NCBI GenBank assembly: GCA_945862165.1
Contig: CAMAXI010000005.1
Coordinates: forward strand, 62,001-126,000
DNA: 64,000 bases
Direction: 5' to 3'
Source: Chryseobacterium gleum
GTDB lineage: Bacteria > Bacteroidota > Bacteroidia > Flavobacteriales_D > Crocinitomicaceae
This document shows positions 17,080 to 25,437 of the stretch, piece after piece. The notes beneath the pieces were generated by a model, which did no database searches, was not told where the DNA came from, and saw only the letters and a list, made by a program, of their open reading frames with translations. Positions within the stretch are counted from its first letter, which is position 1; each line of letters starts with the position of its first letter. The position numbers and the translations under genes are program-made.

Positions 17080-17799
17080 ATGAATAAATTAGTCAAAAAA
17101 TCAATGTTAGTAGTTGCTGTAGCAGCTTCTTTGACGTCTTGTAGTACGTACCAACATTCTTACAGATCTATTGAAGTAGATCAAAAAAACAGTGTTACAG
17201 CTAAAATCCAAGTGGATGTAGTAGTTACGCCAGATTTTTCTAAAAGAATGAAAGCACAATCTACTAAAAATCACAAAACTCCACAAGGAGCGAAAGATGA
17301 GGCTTACTACAATGCAATCGTTGAAAACCAAATTGATGTATTAATCTCACCTATCTATAGTGTTACTGTAAGAGGAGGATCTTGCGAAGCAACAGTTCAC
17401 GGATATGCTGGTTTTTACAAAGTAATCCCGAAAGAAGAAGAATCAAGTGCTTCTGCTGGAGATGCTAAAAAAGGAGCAAATGGCGCTAACGGAGCTGCTG
17501 GAGCTGCAGGTGAATCTAAAAAAGCAGAAGCTGATTTCGATAAAAAAGTAGAAGATTTGAAAAAATTAGCTAAAATTGACGGAGTATTAGCTTCTGAAGA
17601 GCAAAAAGTTTACAAAATCAACCAAACATGTGGAGATTGTAAAGCGAGTGAGCCATTATCTTTATTAACAGTTACTACGAATAAATCATCTTTAGTGGAT
17701 GTATACGAAAAAGTGTTAAATATTGGATCTGGAAACAAAAGTTTAATTTCTTCTAACGGATTAAGCATTAAAGGTTTTTTAGGAAAATCTAAAAAATAA
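17080..17799 (+). CDS. Lipoprotein, paralog of the 15474-16061 product
   Basis: Start set at ATG 17080, which opens the lipoprotein signal ending in LTSC; the longer frame from 17029 would bury it. It shares KDEAYYNAIVENQIDVLISPIY, VHGYAGFYK, the CxxC (TCGDC) and SLVDVYEK with its paralog. It also has a short Gly/Ala/Asn-rich insert (GANGANGAAGAAG) near residue 135. Family unknown. The two paralogs flank the Pro-rich protein, suggesting one assembly. Confidence 0.7.
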   Translation: MNKLVKKSMLVVAVAASLTSCSTYQHSYRSIEVDQKNSVTAKIQVDVVVTPDFSKRMKAQSTKNHKTPQGAKDEAYYNAIVENQIDVLISPIYSVTVRGGSCEATVHGYAGFYKVIPKEEESSASAGDAKKGANGANGAAGAAGESKKAEADFDKKVEDLKKLAKIDGVLASEEQKVYKINQTCGDCKASEPLSLLTVTTNKSSLVDVYEKVLNIGSGNKSLISSNGLSIKGFLGKSKK

Positions 17800-17819
17800 T
17801 TGATTTTTATCATTTCGAA

Positions 17820-17859
17820 AGGGGTTGTAATAAACGTAAGTTTAGATCAACCTCTTTTT
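17820..17859 (+). terminator. Rho-independent terminator
   Basis: AGGGGTTG (17820-17827) pairs, with one mismatch, with CAACCTCT (17848-17855), followed by a T-run. It separates the lipoprotein from the OmpA-like gene. Confidence 0.7.
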
Positions 17860-17875
17860 TAATTTATCAAGCAAA

Positions 17876-18559
17876 ATGAAACATATACTACATTTCTTAT
17901 TTTTAGTTATTTTATCTACTTCTTTTGGACAAGAACTAGAACATGTTATTGTTAAAGATAAGGAAACAGGTCTTGCTTTAAGTGATGTTAAAATCGAATT
18001 TAAAGACAGATTTACAGGTAAAATTATTGTTTCCAATTCGGATGTAAATGGTAGCGTAAAAGCTGTTTTACCGCTTAATCAAAAATACATTGTAACAAGC
18101 GAAAAAATAGGCTATGATCCTATTATGTTGGATTATGTTACATCCTCGAAAGGCTTAGTTCCTTTAGAAATGAAAATCAGAAAAACATCGCCAGATATTA
18201 TGGTGCGTTTAGATAATGTATTGTACGAGTACAATAAGTTTGACTTAAGTAGTGCTGGTAAAAACCAATTAACAATCTTGTACAAGTTTTTGAAAGAAAA
18301 TCCAAAGTTTTTAGTGGAAATTGATTCCCATACCGATGCAAGAGGGCCAGATGCATACAATATGAGTTTATCTGCAAAACGTAGTTTAAGTTGTTTTAAT
18401 TATTTGAGAACAAAAAACTTAAAGACAGGAAGATTAGTCATGCAAAATTTTGGCGAAACACAATTATTAAATGATTGTGGCGATGGTACAGAATGTTCGG
18501 AAGACCTTCACCAAGTGAATCGTAGAACAGAATTTGTATTGATGTTTCCAAAAGAATAA
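17876..18559 (+). CDS. OmpA-family peptidoglycan-binding protein
   Basis: Signal peptide (1-19), an N-terminal beta-sandwich of carboxypeptidase-regulatory type (VIVKDKETGLALSDVKIEF, residues 20-105), then an OmpA C-terminal domain. That domain shows NKFDLSSAGKNQL, SHTDARGPDAYNMSLSAKRS and NRRTEFVLMF, the peptidoglycan diaminopimelate-binding fold with conserved Asp and Arg. It should tether outer membrane or surface components to the cell wall. 227 residues. Confidence 0.88.
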   Translation: MKHILHFLFLVILSTSFGQELEHVIVKDKETGLALSDVKIEFKDRFTGKIIVSNSDVNGSVKAVLPLNQKYIVTSEKIGYDPIMLDYVTSSKGLVPLEMKIRKTSPDIMVRLDNVLYEYNKFDLSSAGKNQLTILYKFLKENPKFLVEIDSHTDARGPDAYNMSLSAKRSLSCFNYLRTKNLKTGRLVMQNFGETQLLNDCGDGTECSEDLHQVNRRTEFVLMFPKE

Positions 18560-18580
18560 AACATATTCTAAAAAAATACA

Positions 18581-18612
18581 AAAGCGGGTTTTTTATCGAA
18601 CTCGCTTTTTTT
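18581..18612 (+). terminator. Rho-independent terminator
   Basis: AAAGCGGGTT (18581-18590) pairs with AACTCGCTTT (18599-18608) with one G-T pair, followed by a T-run. It ends the OmpA-like transcript. Confidence 0.82.
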
Positions 18613-18614
18613 TA

Positions 18615-18991
18615 TGTAAAATTTTTAAAAGCACGAAATAAATTTAACGAAATTTTTTCACTAGCTATTTCTCCTACTTGTGCCCAATACGAGTAATATC
18701 AAAGTATGTAAAAGTAAGTAAGATCTATTATTAAAGAACTACTAAATTTTTTCGCCAAATTGTTTAAAAAAAAGTTTGGAGTGTATTTGTAAATGTATTA
18801 TATTGCTTAATTAATTGGTTTTTTGCGTTTTAAATAGCGCATATTGTTTAGCGTAAAAGCTTTAGTAGTATTCTATTTTTAATCCTTAAACCCAGTTAAC
18901 ACCTATTTATCGTGCTATACGCCTAATTTTTTAGACGTATAATTGGTATTATAGCGTGTATAATTGAATTTTTAACAACTAACAATACCAA
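18615..18991. other. Long AT-rich leader region without a gene
   Basis: About 375 bp with no convincing reading frame, upstream of the collagen-like gene cluster. An 11-bp inverted repeat with one mismatch (18916-18926 and 18931-18941) lies 50 bp before the first ATG, a possible operator or mRNA hairpin. No clear TAnnTTTG box was identified. Confidence 0.4.
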
Positions 18992-20977
18992 ATGAAAAAA
19001 ACACTACTAAACACATTAACATTCGTTTCCTTATTCCTTGTAAGCACTGCAAATGCGCAAGTAGGTATTGGTGTACCAGCTGGTGACATCCATCCTTCTG
19101 CAGAATTGGAAGTAAAGTCTACGGAAAAAGGGTTCTTACTACCACGTATGACTAAAGCACAACGTATTGCAATAGGATCTCCTGCTACTGGTTTGATTGT
19201 CTACCAAACAGATGGGGATGTACCAAATCCAGCAGGTTTGTACTATTTTGATGGTTTGATTTGGAAAAATGGAATCGGAGCACAAGGTGTTCAAGGACTT
19301 ACAGGACCCCAAGGTTTAGTAGGCCCTGCTGGCGCTAACGGAACAAATGGTTCGCAAGGTTTACCAGGTGCAAAAGGCGATACAGGAGACCAAGGGATAC
19401 AAGGTATTCAAGGACTTACCGGACCCCAAGGTTTAGTAGGCCCTGCTGGCGCTAACGGAACAAATGGCGCACAAGGTTTACCAGGTGCAAAAGGCGATAC
19501 AGGAGACCAAGGGATACAAGGTATTCAAGGACTTACCGGACCTCAAGGTCCAATAGGTCCTGCAGGCGCTAATGGAACAAATGGTGCGCAAGGTTTACAA
19601 GGTGCAAAAGGTGATACAGGAGACCAAGGTATTCAAGGTATTCAAGGTCCAAAAGGGGAAGTTGGACCAGCTGGTCCAAAAGGAGATCCAGGAACATCAA
19701 CAGGTGCAACACAATTAACAATTAGTAGTACAGTTGCTAATACTAATAATTTATTGAGTTTTACCAATGCTGTTTCAGGTTCTGCCATTTCTTCGTTGCA
19801 AACAAATAACCAATTAAAATTTAACCCTGGCACAGGTACGCTTACTGCACCAGACTTTACAGGAAGATTGACAGGAGATGTTACAGGAAATGCTTCAAGT
19901 GCTTCAAAAGTAGCACTTAATAACTCATTTACTACTTCAACTAATTATTTGAGTTTTTCACCTTCTACAAATGGTGTTTCTGACCTTAAAACAAACCCAT
20001 CATTAACATTTAACCCTGGTACAGGTAATCTTTCTGCACCAGACTTTACAGGAAGATTGACAGGAAATGTTAATGGAAACGCTACAAGTGCTACTCAAGT
20101 AGCAGTTACAAACTCATTTTCTACTGGAACTAATTATTTGAGTTTTTCACCTTCTACAAATGGTGTTTCTGACCTTAAAACAAACCCATCATTAACATTT
20201 AACCCTGGTACTGGTGTTCTTACTGCACCAGACTTTACTGGAAGATTAACAGGAGATGTTACAGGAAACGCTACAAGTGCTTCAAAAGTAGCAGTTACTA
20301 GCACAACTGTACCTGCTGATAGATATTTGTGTTTTACACCGAATACCTCCTCTGGAAATGCTGATCTTCAAATCAATTCACTTTCTCAAGGATTAAAATA
20401 TAACCCTGGTACTGGTGTTCTTACTGTACCAAGTATTAAAACTCCAACAGGTACTTCTTCACAATATTTAATGGCGGACGGTAGTGTGAGTTCGGCTGCC
20501 CCTCAAGGGCAAACAGTATTATTTACACCAACTACCCCTCCAACCAATGGAATGGTTGTTTATAAATACTTTCAAAATAATACAACAGCTACTCTTTACG
20601 ACGATGGTCAAATCCGTTTACGATTAAACCTGGGGTCTAATAAACTATACTTAACCAATGTCAATAAAAACATCCCAAATATTTTGTCAAATATTGGCAC
20701 CTTGAGTAGTTCAGGCGCTGCGAGCATGAGTATGGCTGTAGGTAACGGTTATTTTCAGAATTTCGGTACGGCAGCAGTAGCTATGGGTACAGAAATGAAT
20801 GTTTACAGCAATTTATCTACTTCGAACAATTATGTAATGACCATGTATATTTCAGCACCAGATAATCCTTCCTATGGGTTGTATGTGATTAACATTTATT
20901 TTAATGGTCCAACATCTTCGCTAAATTACAGTAACATGACTGTAAACTATTATAAAGATCCAACAGCGGCACCTTAA
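18992..20977 (+). CDS. Collagen-like surface protein 1 with 63-residue repeats
   Basis: Signal peptide (1-22), then the head shared by all four cluster members ([19 protein letters not shown], then GLIVYQTD and AGLYYFDG). Residues 98-232 are collagen-like Gly-X-Y triplets, coded by a 117-bp DNA unit repeated three times (from 19295, 19412 and 19529). Then a 63-residue unit containing FNPGTG, PDFTGRLTGDVTGN and NYLSFSPST repeats about 3.5 times (189-bp period). The last 150 residues are a distinct globular domain ending in YKDPTAAP. No T9SS sorting signal is seen. Confidence 0.85.
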   Translation: MKKTLLNTLTFVSLFLVSTANAQVGIGVPAGDIHPSAELEVKSTEKGFLLPRMTKAQRIAIGSPATGLIVYQTDGDVPNPAGLYYFDGLIWKNGIGAQGVQGLTGPQGLVGPAGANGTNGSQGLPGAKGDTGDQGIQGIQGLTGPQGLVGPAGANGTNGAQGLPGAKGDTGDQGIQGIQGLTGPQGPIGPAGANGTNGAQGLQGAKGDTGDQGIQGIQGPKGEVGPAGPKGDPGTSTGATQLTISSTVANTNNLLSFTNAVSGSAISSLQTNNQLKFNPGTGTLTAPDFTGRLTGDVTGNASSASKVALNNSFTTSTNYLSFSPSTNGVSDLKTNPSLTFNPGTGNLSAPDFTGRLTGNVNGNATSATQVAVTNSFSTGTNYLSFSPSTNGVSDLKTNPSLTFNPGTGVLTAPDFTGRLTGDVTGNATSASKVAVTSTTVPADRYLCFTPNTSSGNADLQINSLSQGLKYNPGTGVLTVPSIKTPTGTSSQYLMADGSVSSAAPQGQTVLFTPTTPPTNGMVVYKYFQNNTTATLYDDGQIRLRLNLGSNKLYLTNVNKNIPNILSNIGTLSSSGAASMSMAVGNGYFQNFGTAAVAMGTEMNVYSNLSTSNNYVMTMYISAPDNPSYGLYVINIYFNGPTSSLNYSNMTVNYYKDPTAAP

Positions 20978-21014
20978 CTTAAAACCTAAAACATTTAAAT
21001 ATAACCTAAAATCT

Positions 21015-22829
21015 ATGAAAAAAAAACTACTAAACACATTAACATTCGTTTCCTTATTCCTTGTAAGCACTGCAAACGCACAGGTAGGAATTGGTGTACC
21101 AGCTGGTGACATCCATCCTTCTGCGGAGTTGGAAGTAAAATCTACTAAGAAAGGTTTCTTACCTCCACGCATGACCAATGTAGAACGTAATTCTATTATC
21201 TCTCCTGCAACTGGTTTGTTAATTTATCAAACAGATGCGGTTGCTAACAATCCGGCTGGCTTGTACTTTTATGATGGTACAACTTGGAAAAATGGAATAG
21301 GAGCACAAGGGGAAGTTGGCCCAAAAGGAGATAAAGGAGAGACGGGTGCTGCAGGAAATATGCCTTCTGGAACTACCTTGGGTGAAATGAAATATTGGGA
21401 TGGTACAAAATGGGCATCATTGGTAACTAATACTAATGGTCAAATCCTAACCAATTGTGATGGTTTACCTACTTGGACAACGGGAGGTATTTGTCTTGGA
21501 AAAATTGCTTCGTTAAACTGCGATGGAGTTTCAGTAAATGGTGCATTGAATCATGATGCAGTATCTAATGTTTCTTGCGTGTTTAGTTATTTAGGCGGAA
21601 ATGGTGGGGGCTATTCCTCACAAAACATTAGATCTACAGGTGTAACAGGTTTAACTGCTACATTAAGTTCTGGTAAATTTACAAATGGCAATGGTACAGT
21701 GACCTATATAATTGGAGGTATACCAAGTGCAAGCGGAACAGCAAGTTTTGAGGTAAATGTTGGAGGTAAAACATGTACATTAACCCTAACAGTTAATACA
21801 CCAAGCTATATAGTAACGTTAGATCCATTAGGAGGCACAGTCAGTGTAACATCACAAACACTAAAGTATGGTTCCACTTATGGTACCTTACCAATACCAA
21901 TAAAAGAAGGGTATACTTTTACAGGATGGAGTTTAAATGCAACTATAATTACAGAAACAACAAATGTTTCAACAGCGAGTGATCATACACTTGTTGCGCA
22001 ATGGCAAGCGAATAGCTATTTAGTTACTTTTGATTCAAATGGAGGTACCGTAAGTACATCATCACAAACACTAAAGTATGGTTCCACTTATGGTACCTTA
22101 CCAACACCAATAAAAGAAGGATATACTTTTACAGGATGGAGTTTAAATGCTACTAGAATTACAGAAACAACAAATGTTGCAACAGCAAGTAATCATACAC
22201 TTGTTGCGCAATGGAAACTATTTGAGCCAACTATTTTAGATATAGATGGTAATATATATAATACAGTGTACATAGGCACCCAGCATTGGATGGCAGAAAA
22301 TTTAAGTGTCTCAAAATACAGCGATGGAACAGCTATACCATACATTACGGATGATACGCAATGGAGACAGGTATTAACAGGTGCTTGGTGTTATTACAAT
22401 AATGATAAAGAACAAGGTTTTGGAAAGTTATACAATTGGCGTGCAGTGAGTAAAACAACCAATGGCAATAAAAATGTTTGTCCAACAGGTTGGCACGTGC
22501 CTACAGACGGTGAATGGACGGTTTTAACAGAGTATTTAGGCGGCGCAAGTGTAGCAGGAGGTAAAATGAAAGTAATGTATACATGGTACTGGCAACACCC
22601 AAACATAGACGCTACAAATACATCATTATTTTCGGCGCTTCCGGGCGGGAACCGCTCCTTCCTCTTTGGGAATTACAGCTCCATGAACAACCTCGGTAAC
22701 TGGTGGAGTTCGACAGAGAGCGATCAAGAAAATGCTTGGTACCGCTACCTGAACTCCAGCAATGGCGTTGCATCCAGAGGCAACTACAATAAGAATCAAG
22801 GTTTTTCTGTACGTTGTTTAAAAGATTAA
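21015..22829 (+). CDS. Collagen-like surface protein 2 with InlB-type repeats and Fib_succ_major domain
   Basis: Shared signal peptide and head domain (1-95), a short Gly-X-Y stretch (95-115), then a Cys-containing region. Two tandem InlB B-type (Listeria-Bacteroides) repeats follow at about 270-400 ([19 protein letters not shown]). The end is a Fibrobacter-succinogenes major paralogous domain ([20 protein letters not shown], then [20 protein letters not shown]). Its last 60 residues, from LPGGNR to SVRCLKD, are unusually rich in NNC codons and resemble a DGR variable region. Probably a surface adhesin. Confidence 0.85.
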   Translation: MKKKLLNTLTFVSLFLVSTANAQVGIGVPAGDIHPSAELEVKSTKKGFLPPRMTNVERNSIISPATGLLIYQTDAVANNPAGLYFYDGTTWKNGIGAQGEVGPKGDKGETGAAGNMPSGTTLGEMKYWDGTKWASLVTNTNGQILTNCDGLPTWTTGGICLGKIASLNCDGVSVNGALNHDAVSNVSCVFSYLGGNGGGYSSQNIRSTGVTGLTATLSSGKFTNGNGTVTYIIGGIPSASGTASFEVNVGGKTCTLTLTVNTPSYIVTLDPLGGTVSVTSQTLKYGSTYGTLPIPIKEGYTFTGWSLNATIITETTNVSTASDHTLVAQWQANSYLVTFDSNGGTVSTSSQTLKYGSTYGTLPTPIKEGYTFTGWSLNATRITETTNVATASNHTLVAQWKLFEPTILDIDGNIYNTVYIGTQHWMAENLSVSKYSDGTAIPYITDDTQWRQVLTGAWCYYNNDKEQGFGKLYNWRAVSKTTNGNKNVCPTGWHVPTDGEWTVLTEYLGGASVAGGKMKVMYTWYWQHPNIDATNTSLFSALPGGNRSFLFGNYSSMNNLGNWWSSTESDQENAWYRYLNSSNGVASRGNYNKNQGFSVRCLKD

Positions 22830-22887
22830 CTATATAATAATTAGGGTGTTAATTTTAAAACAAACAATTAAATTTAAACTAAAATCT

Positions 22888-24138
22888 ATGAAAAAAACAC
22901 TACTAAACACATTAGCCCTAGCTACCTTATTCTTTGCTAGCGCTGCAAATGCACAAGTTGGGGTAGGTGTACCAGCTGGTGACATTCATCCTTCTGCGGA
23001 GTTGGAAGTGAAATCTACTACGAAAGGTTTTTTGCCTCCACGTTTGACCTATGCAGAACGTAATTCTATTGCTACTCCTGCAACTGGTTTGTTAATTTAT
23101 CAAACAGATGCGGTTGCTAATAATCCAGCAGGTTTGTACTTTTATGATGGTATAACTTGGAAAAGTGGATTGGGTGTTGTAGGTGCAAATGGTGCTACCG
23201 GACCAGCAGGTACTGCAGGAATAAATGGAACAACTGGTGCTACAGGACCAGCAGGTCCAAAAGGAGATAGAGGTGAAACTGGTTTAACTGGAACTGCAGG
23301 TGCTATCGGACCAAAAGGAGATAGAGGTGAAACTGGACCAGCAGGTGCAACTGGTGCTACAGGACCAGCAGGTCCTAAAGGAGATGCAGGAAATGGTTTT
23401 AACAATGGAACAGCAAAAAACCAAATAATGTATTGGAATGGAAGCGCATGGGTTACATTAAACCCGGGCTCAGATGATCAATTTTTAAAAATTTCTAATG
23501 GAAATTTAATTTGGTCTTTGATAGAAGGATATGGTAAGCCCATTACAGATATAGATGGTAACGTATATAGAACAGTAAATATCGGTAACCAACAATGGAT
23601 GGCAGAAAACTTAAAAGTAAGTAAATACAACGATGGTACTGACATCCCAAACATCATAGATGCTGCCGAATGGTCAAGCTTAACAACAGGTGCTTGGGCA
23701 TATTACAACAACAATGAAGCAAATAATGATAAATATGGTAAGTTATACAACTGGTATGCTGTAAGCCCTGACAAAAAAAATGTTTGCCCTACAGGTTGGC
23801 ACGTACCAACGGATGCTGAATGGACAGTTTTAACAGAGTATTTAGGAGGTGGAACAGTTGCCGGAGGTAGAATGAAAGAAGTAGGCATAACAAGCTGGAT
23901 TAGCCCGAATACAGACGCAACTAATTCGTCATTATTTACAGGTCTACCTGGAGGTATTCGTGGTGATAATGGATCTTGCTACGTCTTTGGCATAAACGGT
24001 TACTGGTGGAGTTCTTCTGAGTACGAGGGTTACACAAACTATGCTTGGAACCGAGGCCTGAGCAAAGAAATTGGAACTGTGTACACAAACTCCTTCGGTA
24101 AGAAAGAAGGCTTGTCTGTTAGATGCCTTAAAGATTGA
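22888..24138 (+). CDS. Collagen-like surface protein 3 with Fib_succ_major domain
   Basis: Start at ATG 22888, which gives the shared [10 protein letters not shown] signal peptide; an in-frame ATG 42 bases upstream lies before it. Shared head domain, then Gly-X-Y triplets ([16 protein letters not shown] and similar, about 90-170). A Fib_succ_major domain follows ([40 protein letters not shown]). It ends like protein 2 (LPGGIR...SVRCLKD) but with different residues at the DGR-type variable positions. The upstream leader is near-identical to those of its neighbours. Confidence 0.85.
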   Translation: MKKTLLNTLALATLFFASAANAQVGVGVPAGDIHPSAELEVKSTTKGFLPPRLTYAERNSIATPATGLLIYQTDAVANNPAGLYFYDGITWKSGLGVVGANGATGPAGTAGINGTTGATGPAGPKGDRGETGLTGTAGAIGPKGDRGETGPAGATGATGPAGPKGDAGNGFNNGTAKNQIMYWNGSAWVTLNPGSDDQFLKISNGNLIWSLIEGYGKPITDIDGNVYRTVNIGNQQWMAENLKVSKYNDGTDIPNIIDAAEWSSLTTGAWAYYNNNEANNDKYGKLYNWYAVSPDKKNVCPTGWHVPTDAEWTVLTEYLGGGTVAGGRMKEVGITSWISPNTDATNSSLFTGLPGGIRGDNGSCYVFGINGYWWSSSEYEGYTNYAWNRGLSKEIGTVYTNSFGKKEGLSVRCLKD

Positions 24139-24160
24139 CTTCGACTCCGCTCAGTCTGAC
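24137..24160. repeat. REP-like interspersed element
   Basis: CTTCGACTCCGCTCAGTCTG-type sequence directly after the stop of collagen-like protein 3. It is GC-richer than its surroundings and of the same general kind as the CCTTCGACAAGCTCAGG units at 31889-31962, a class of palindromic repeats common in Bacteroidota. Confidence 0.5.
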
Positions 24161-24228
24161 AATGGCGTTGACAAATTGACTTTTAAAACAAAAAATTAAA
24201 ACAAACAATTAAATTTTAACTAAAATCT

Positions 24229-25365
24229 ATGAAAAAAAAAGTATTAAACACATTAGCCCTAGCTACCTTATTCTTTGCGAGCACTGCAAATGCACAAGTT
24301 GGGGTAGGAGTACCAGCTGGTGACATTCATCCTTCTGCAGAGTTGGAAGTAAAATCTACTACGAAAGGTTTCTTACCTCCACGTATGACCTATGCAGAGC
24401 GTAATTCTATTGCTACTCCTGCAGCTGGTTTGTTAATTTATCAAACAGATGCGGTTGCTAACAATCCAGCAGGTTTGTACTTTTATGATGGTACAGCTTG
24501 GAAAAATGGATTGGGTGTTGTAGGTGCAACTGGTGCAACAGGACCAGCAGGTGCAAAAGGAGATAGAGGTGAAACTGGTTTAAATGGAGCAGCAGGTGCT
24601 ATTGGTCCAAAAGGAGATAAAGGTGAAACTGGTATGCAAGGCGAAATCGGTTTAAAAGGAGATACTGGCGCACAAGGTGAAACTGGTGCTGTTGGCCAAA
24701 ATGGAGACAAAGGAGACCAAGGAATTCAAGGCGCAGTTGGAGCTCAAGGAATTCAAGGCCCACAAGGCCCAGCAGGCGCTACCGGTCCAGCAGGTCCTCA
24801 AGGCCCAGCAGGTACACAAGGAGCAGTAGGCCCTCAAGGTCCTGCAGGGATTTCTTTTGGTACAGATGGTCAACCGCTTCACTATATTGGTGAAAACTAT
24901 GGCGGTGGTACAGTATTTTTTGTGTACGATAATGGACAACATGGTTTAATAGCAGCACCTACCGATCAAAGTACATCCATAAAATGGTGGAACGGAACAG
25001 GAAGATATACTGGCTCAAAAGGCGACGGTTTACGCGCAGGCGAAATGAATACTGCTATGATTGTTGCTACACAAGTACCAGATAACCAAACTTTAAATTT
25101 TGCTGCAAGAGTTTGCGCGGATTATTCAGTAAGTTTAGGAGGTATAACTTATGGTGACTGGTATTTGCCTTCAAAATATGAGTTGAATCTTTTATATCAG
25201 AATAGAGATAAGGTTCCAAATCTAGCTTCAGCTGTCTATTGGAGTAGTACAGAGTTTAACCAAATCGTTGCTTGGTACATCGACTTCTCCAATGGTAATG
25301 TTGATTATAACGACTTCAACAAGAGTGCTGCAAACTACTACGTGCGTGCAATTCGTTCTTTTTAG
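24229..25365 (+). CDS. Collagen-like surface protein 4 with Lcl_C/DUF1566 domain
   Basis: Shared signal peptide and head domain (1-95), then the longest uninterrupted collagen stretch of the set (about 98-205, with [18 protein letters not shown] and GPAGPQGPAG). The C-terminus is a DUF1566/Lcl_C domain (GGGTVFFVYDNGQHGLIAA, YGDWYLPSKYELNLLY, VYWSSTEF, YYVRAIRSF). This order matches the Legionella Lcl adhesin. The stretch 25238-25345 shows DGR-type variable-region character. Likely a surface adhesin. Confidence 0.85.
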   Translation: MKKKVLNTLALATLFFASTANAQVGVGVPAGDIHPSAELEVKSTTKGFLPPRMTYAERNSIATPAAGLLIYQTDAVANNPAGLYFYDGTAWKNGLGVVGATGATGPAGAKGDRGETGLNGAAGAIGPKGDKGETGMQGEIGLKGDTGAQGETGAVGQNGDKGDQGIQGAVGAQGIQGPQGPAGATGPAGPQGPAGTQGAVGPQGPAGISFGTDGQPLHYIGENYGGGTVFFVYDNGQHGLIAAPTDQSTSIKWWNGTGRYTGSKGDGLRAGEMNTAMIVATQVPDNQTLNFAARVCADYSVSLGGITYGDWYLPSKYELNLLYQNRDKVPNLASAVYWSSTEFNQIVAWYIDFSNGNVDYNDFNKSAANYYVRAIRSF

Positions 25366-25437
25366 TCTTTTGCTAAAAAAGGATAACTTTTTTAAAAACA
25401 AGCAATTAAATAAAAATTAAATTTTTAATTTTAAACT

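Noticed and set aside
23142-23405. Minus-strand Pro-rich ORFs opposite the collagen repeats (also 24483-24710)
   Set aside because: They arise from Gly-Pro codon repeats on the plus strand.
18992-25365. A reverse transcriptase, Avd or template repeat of a DGR within the cluster
   Set aside because: I looked through all frames and gaps here and found none; any such machinery must be elsewhere in the genome.
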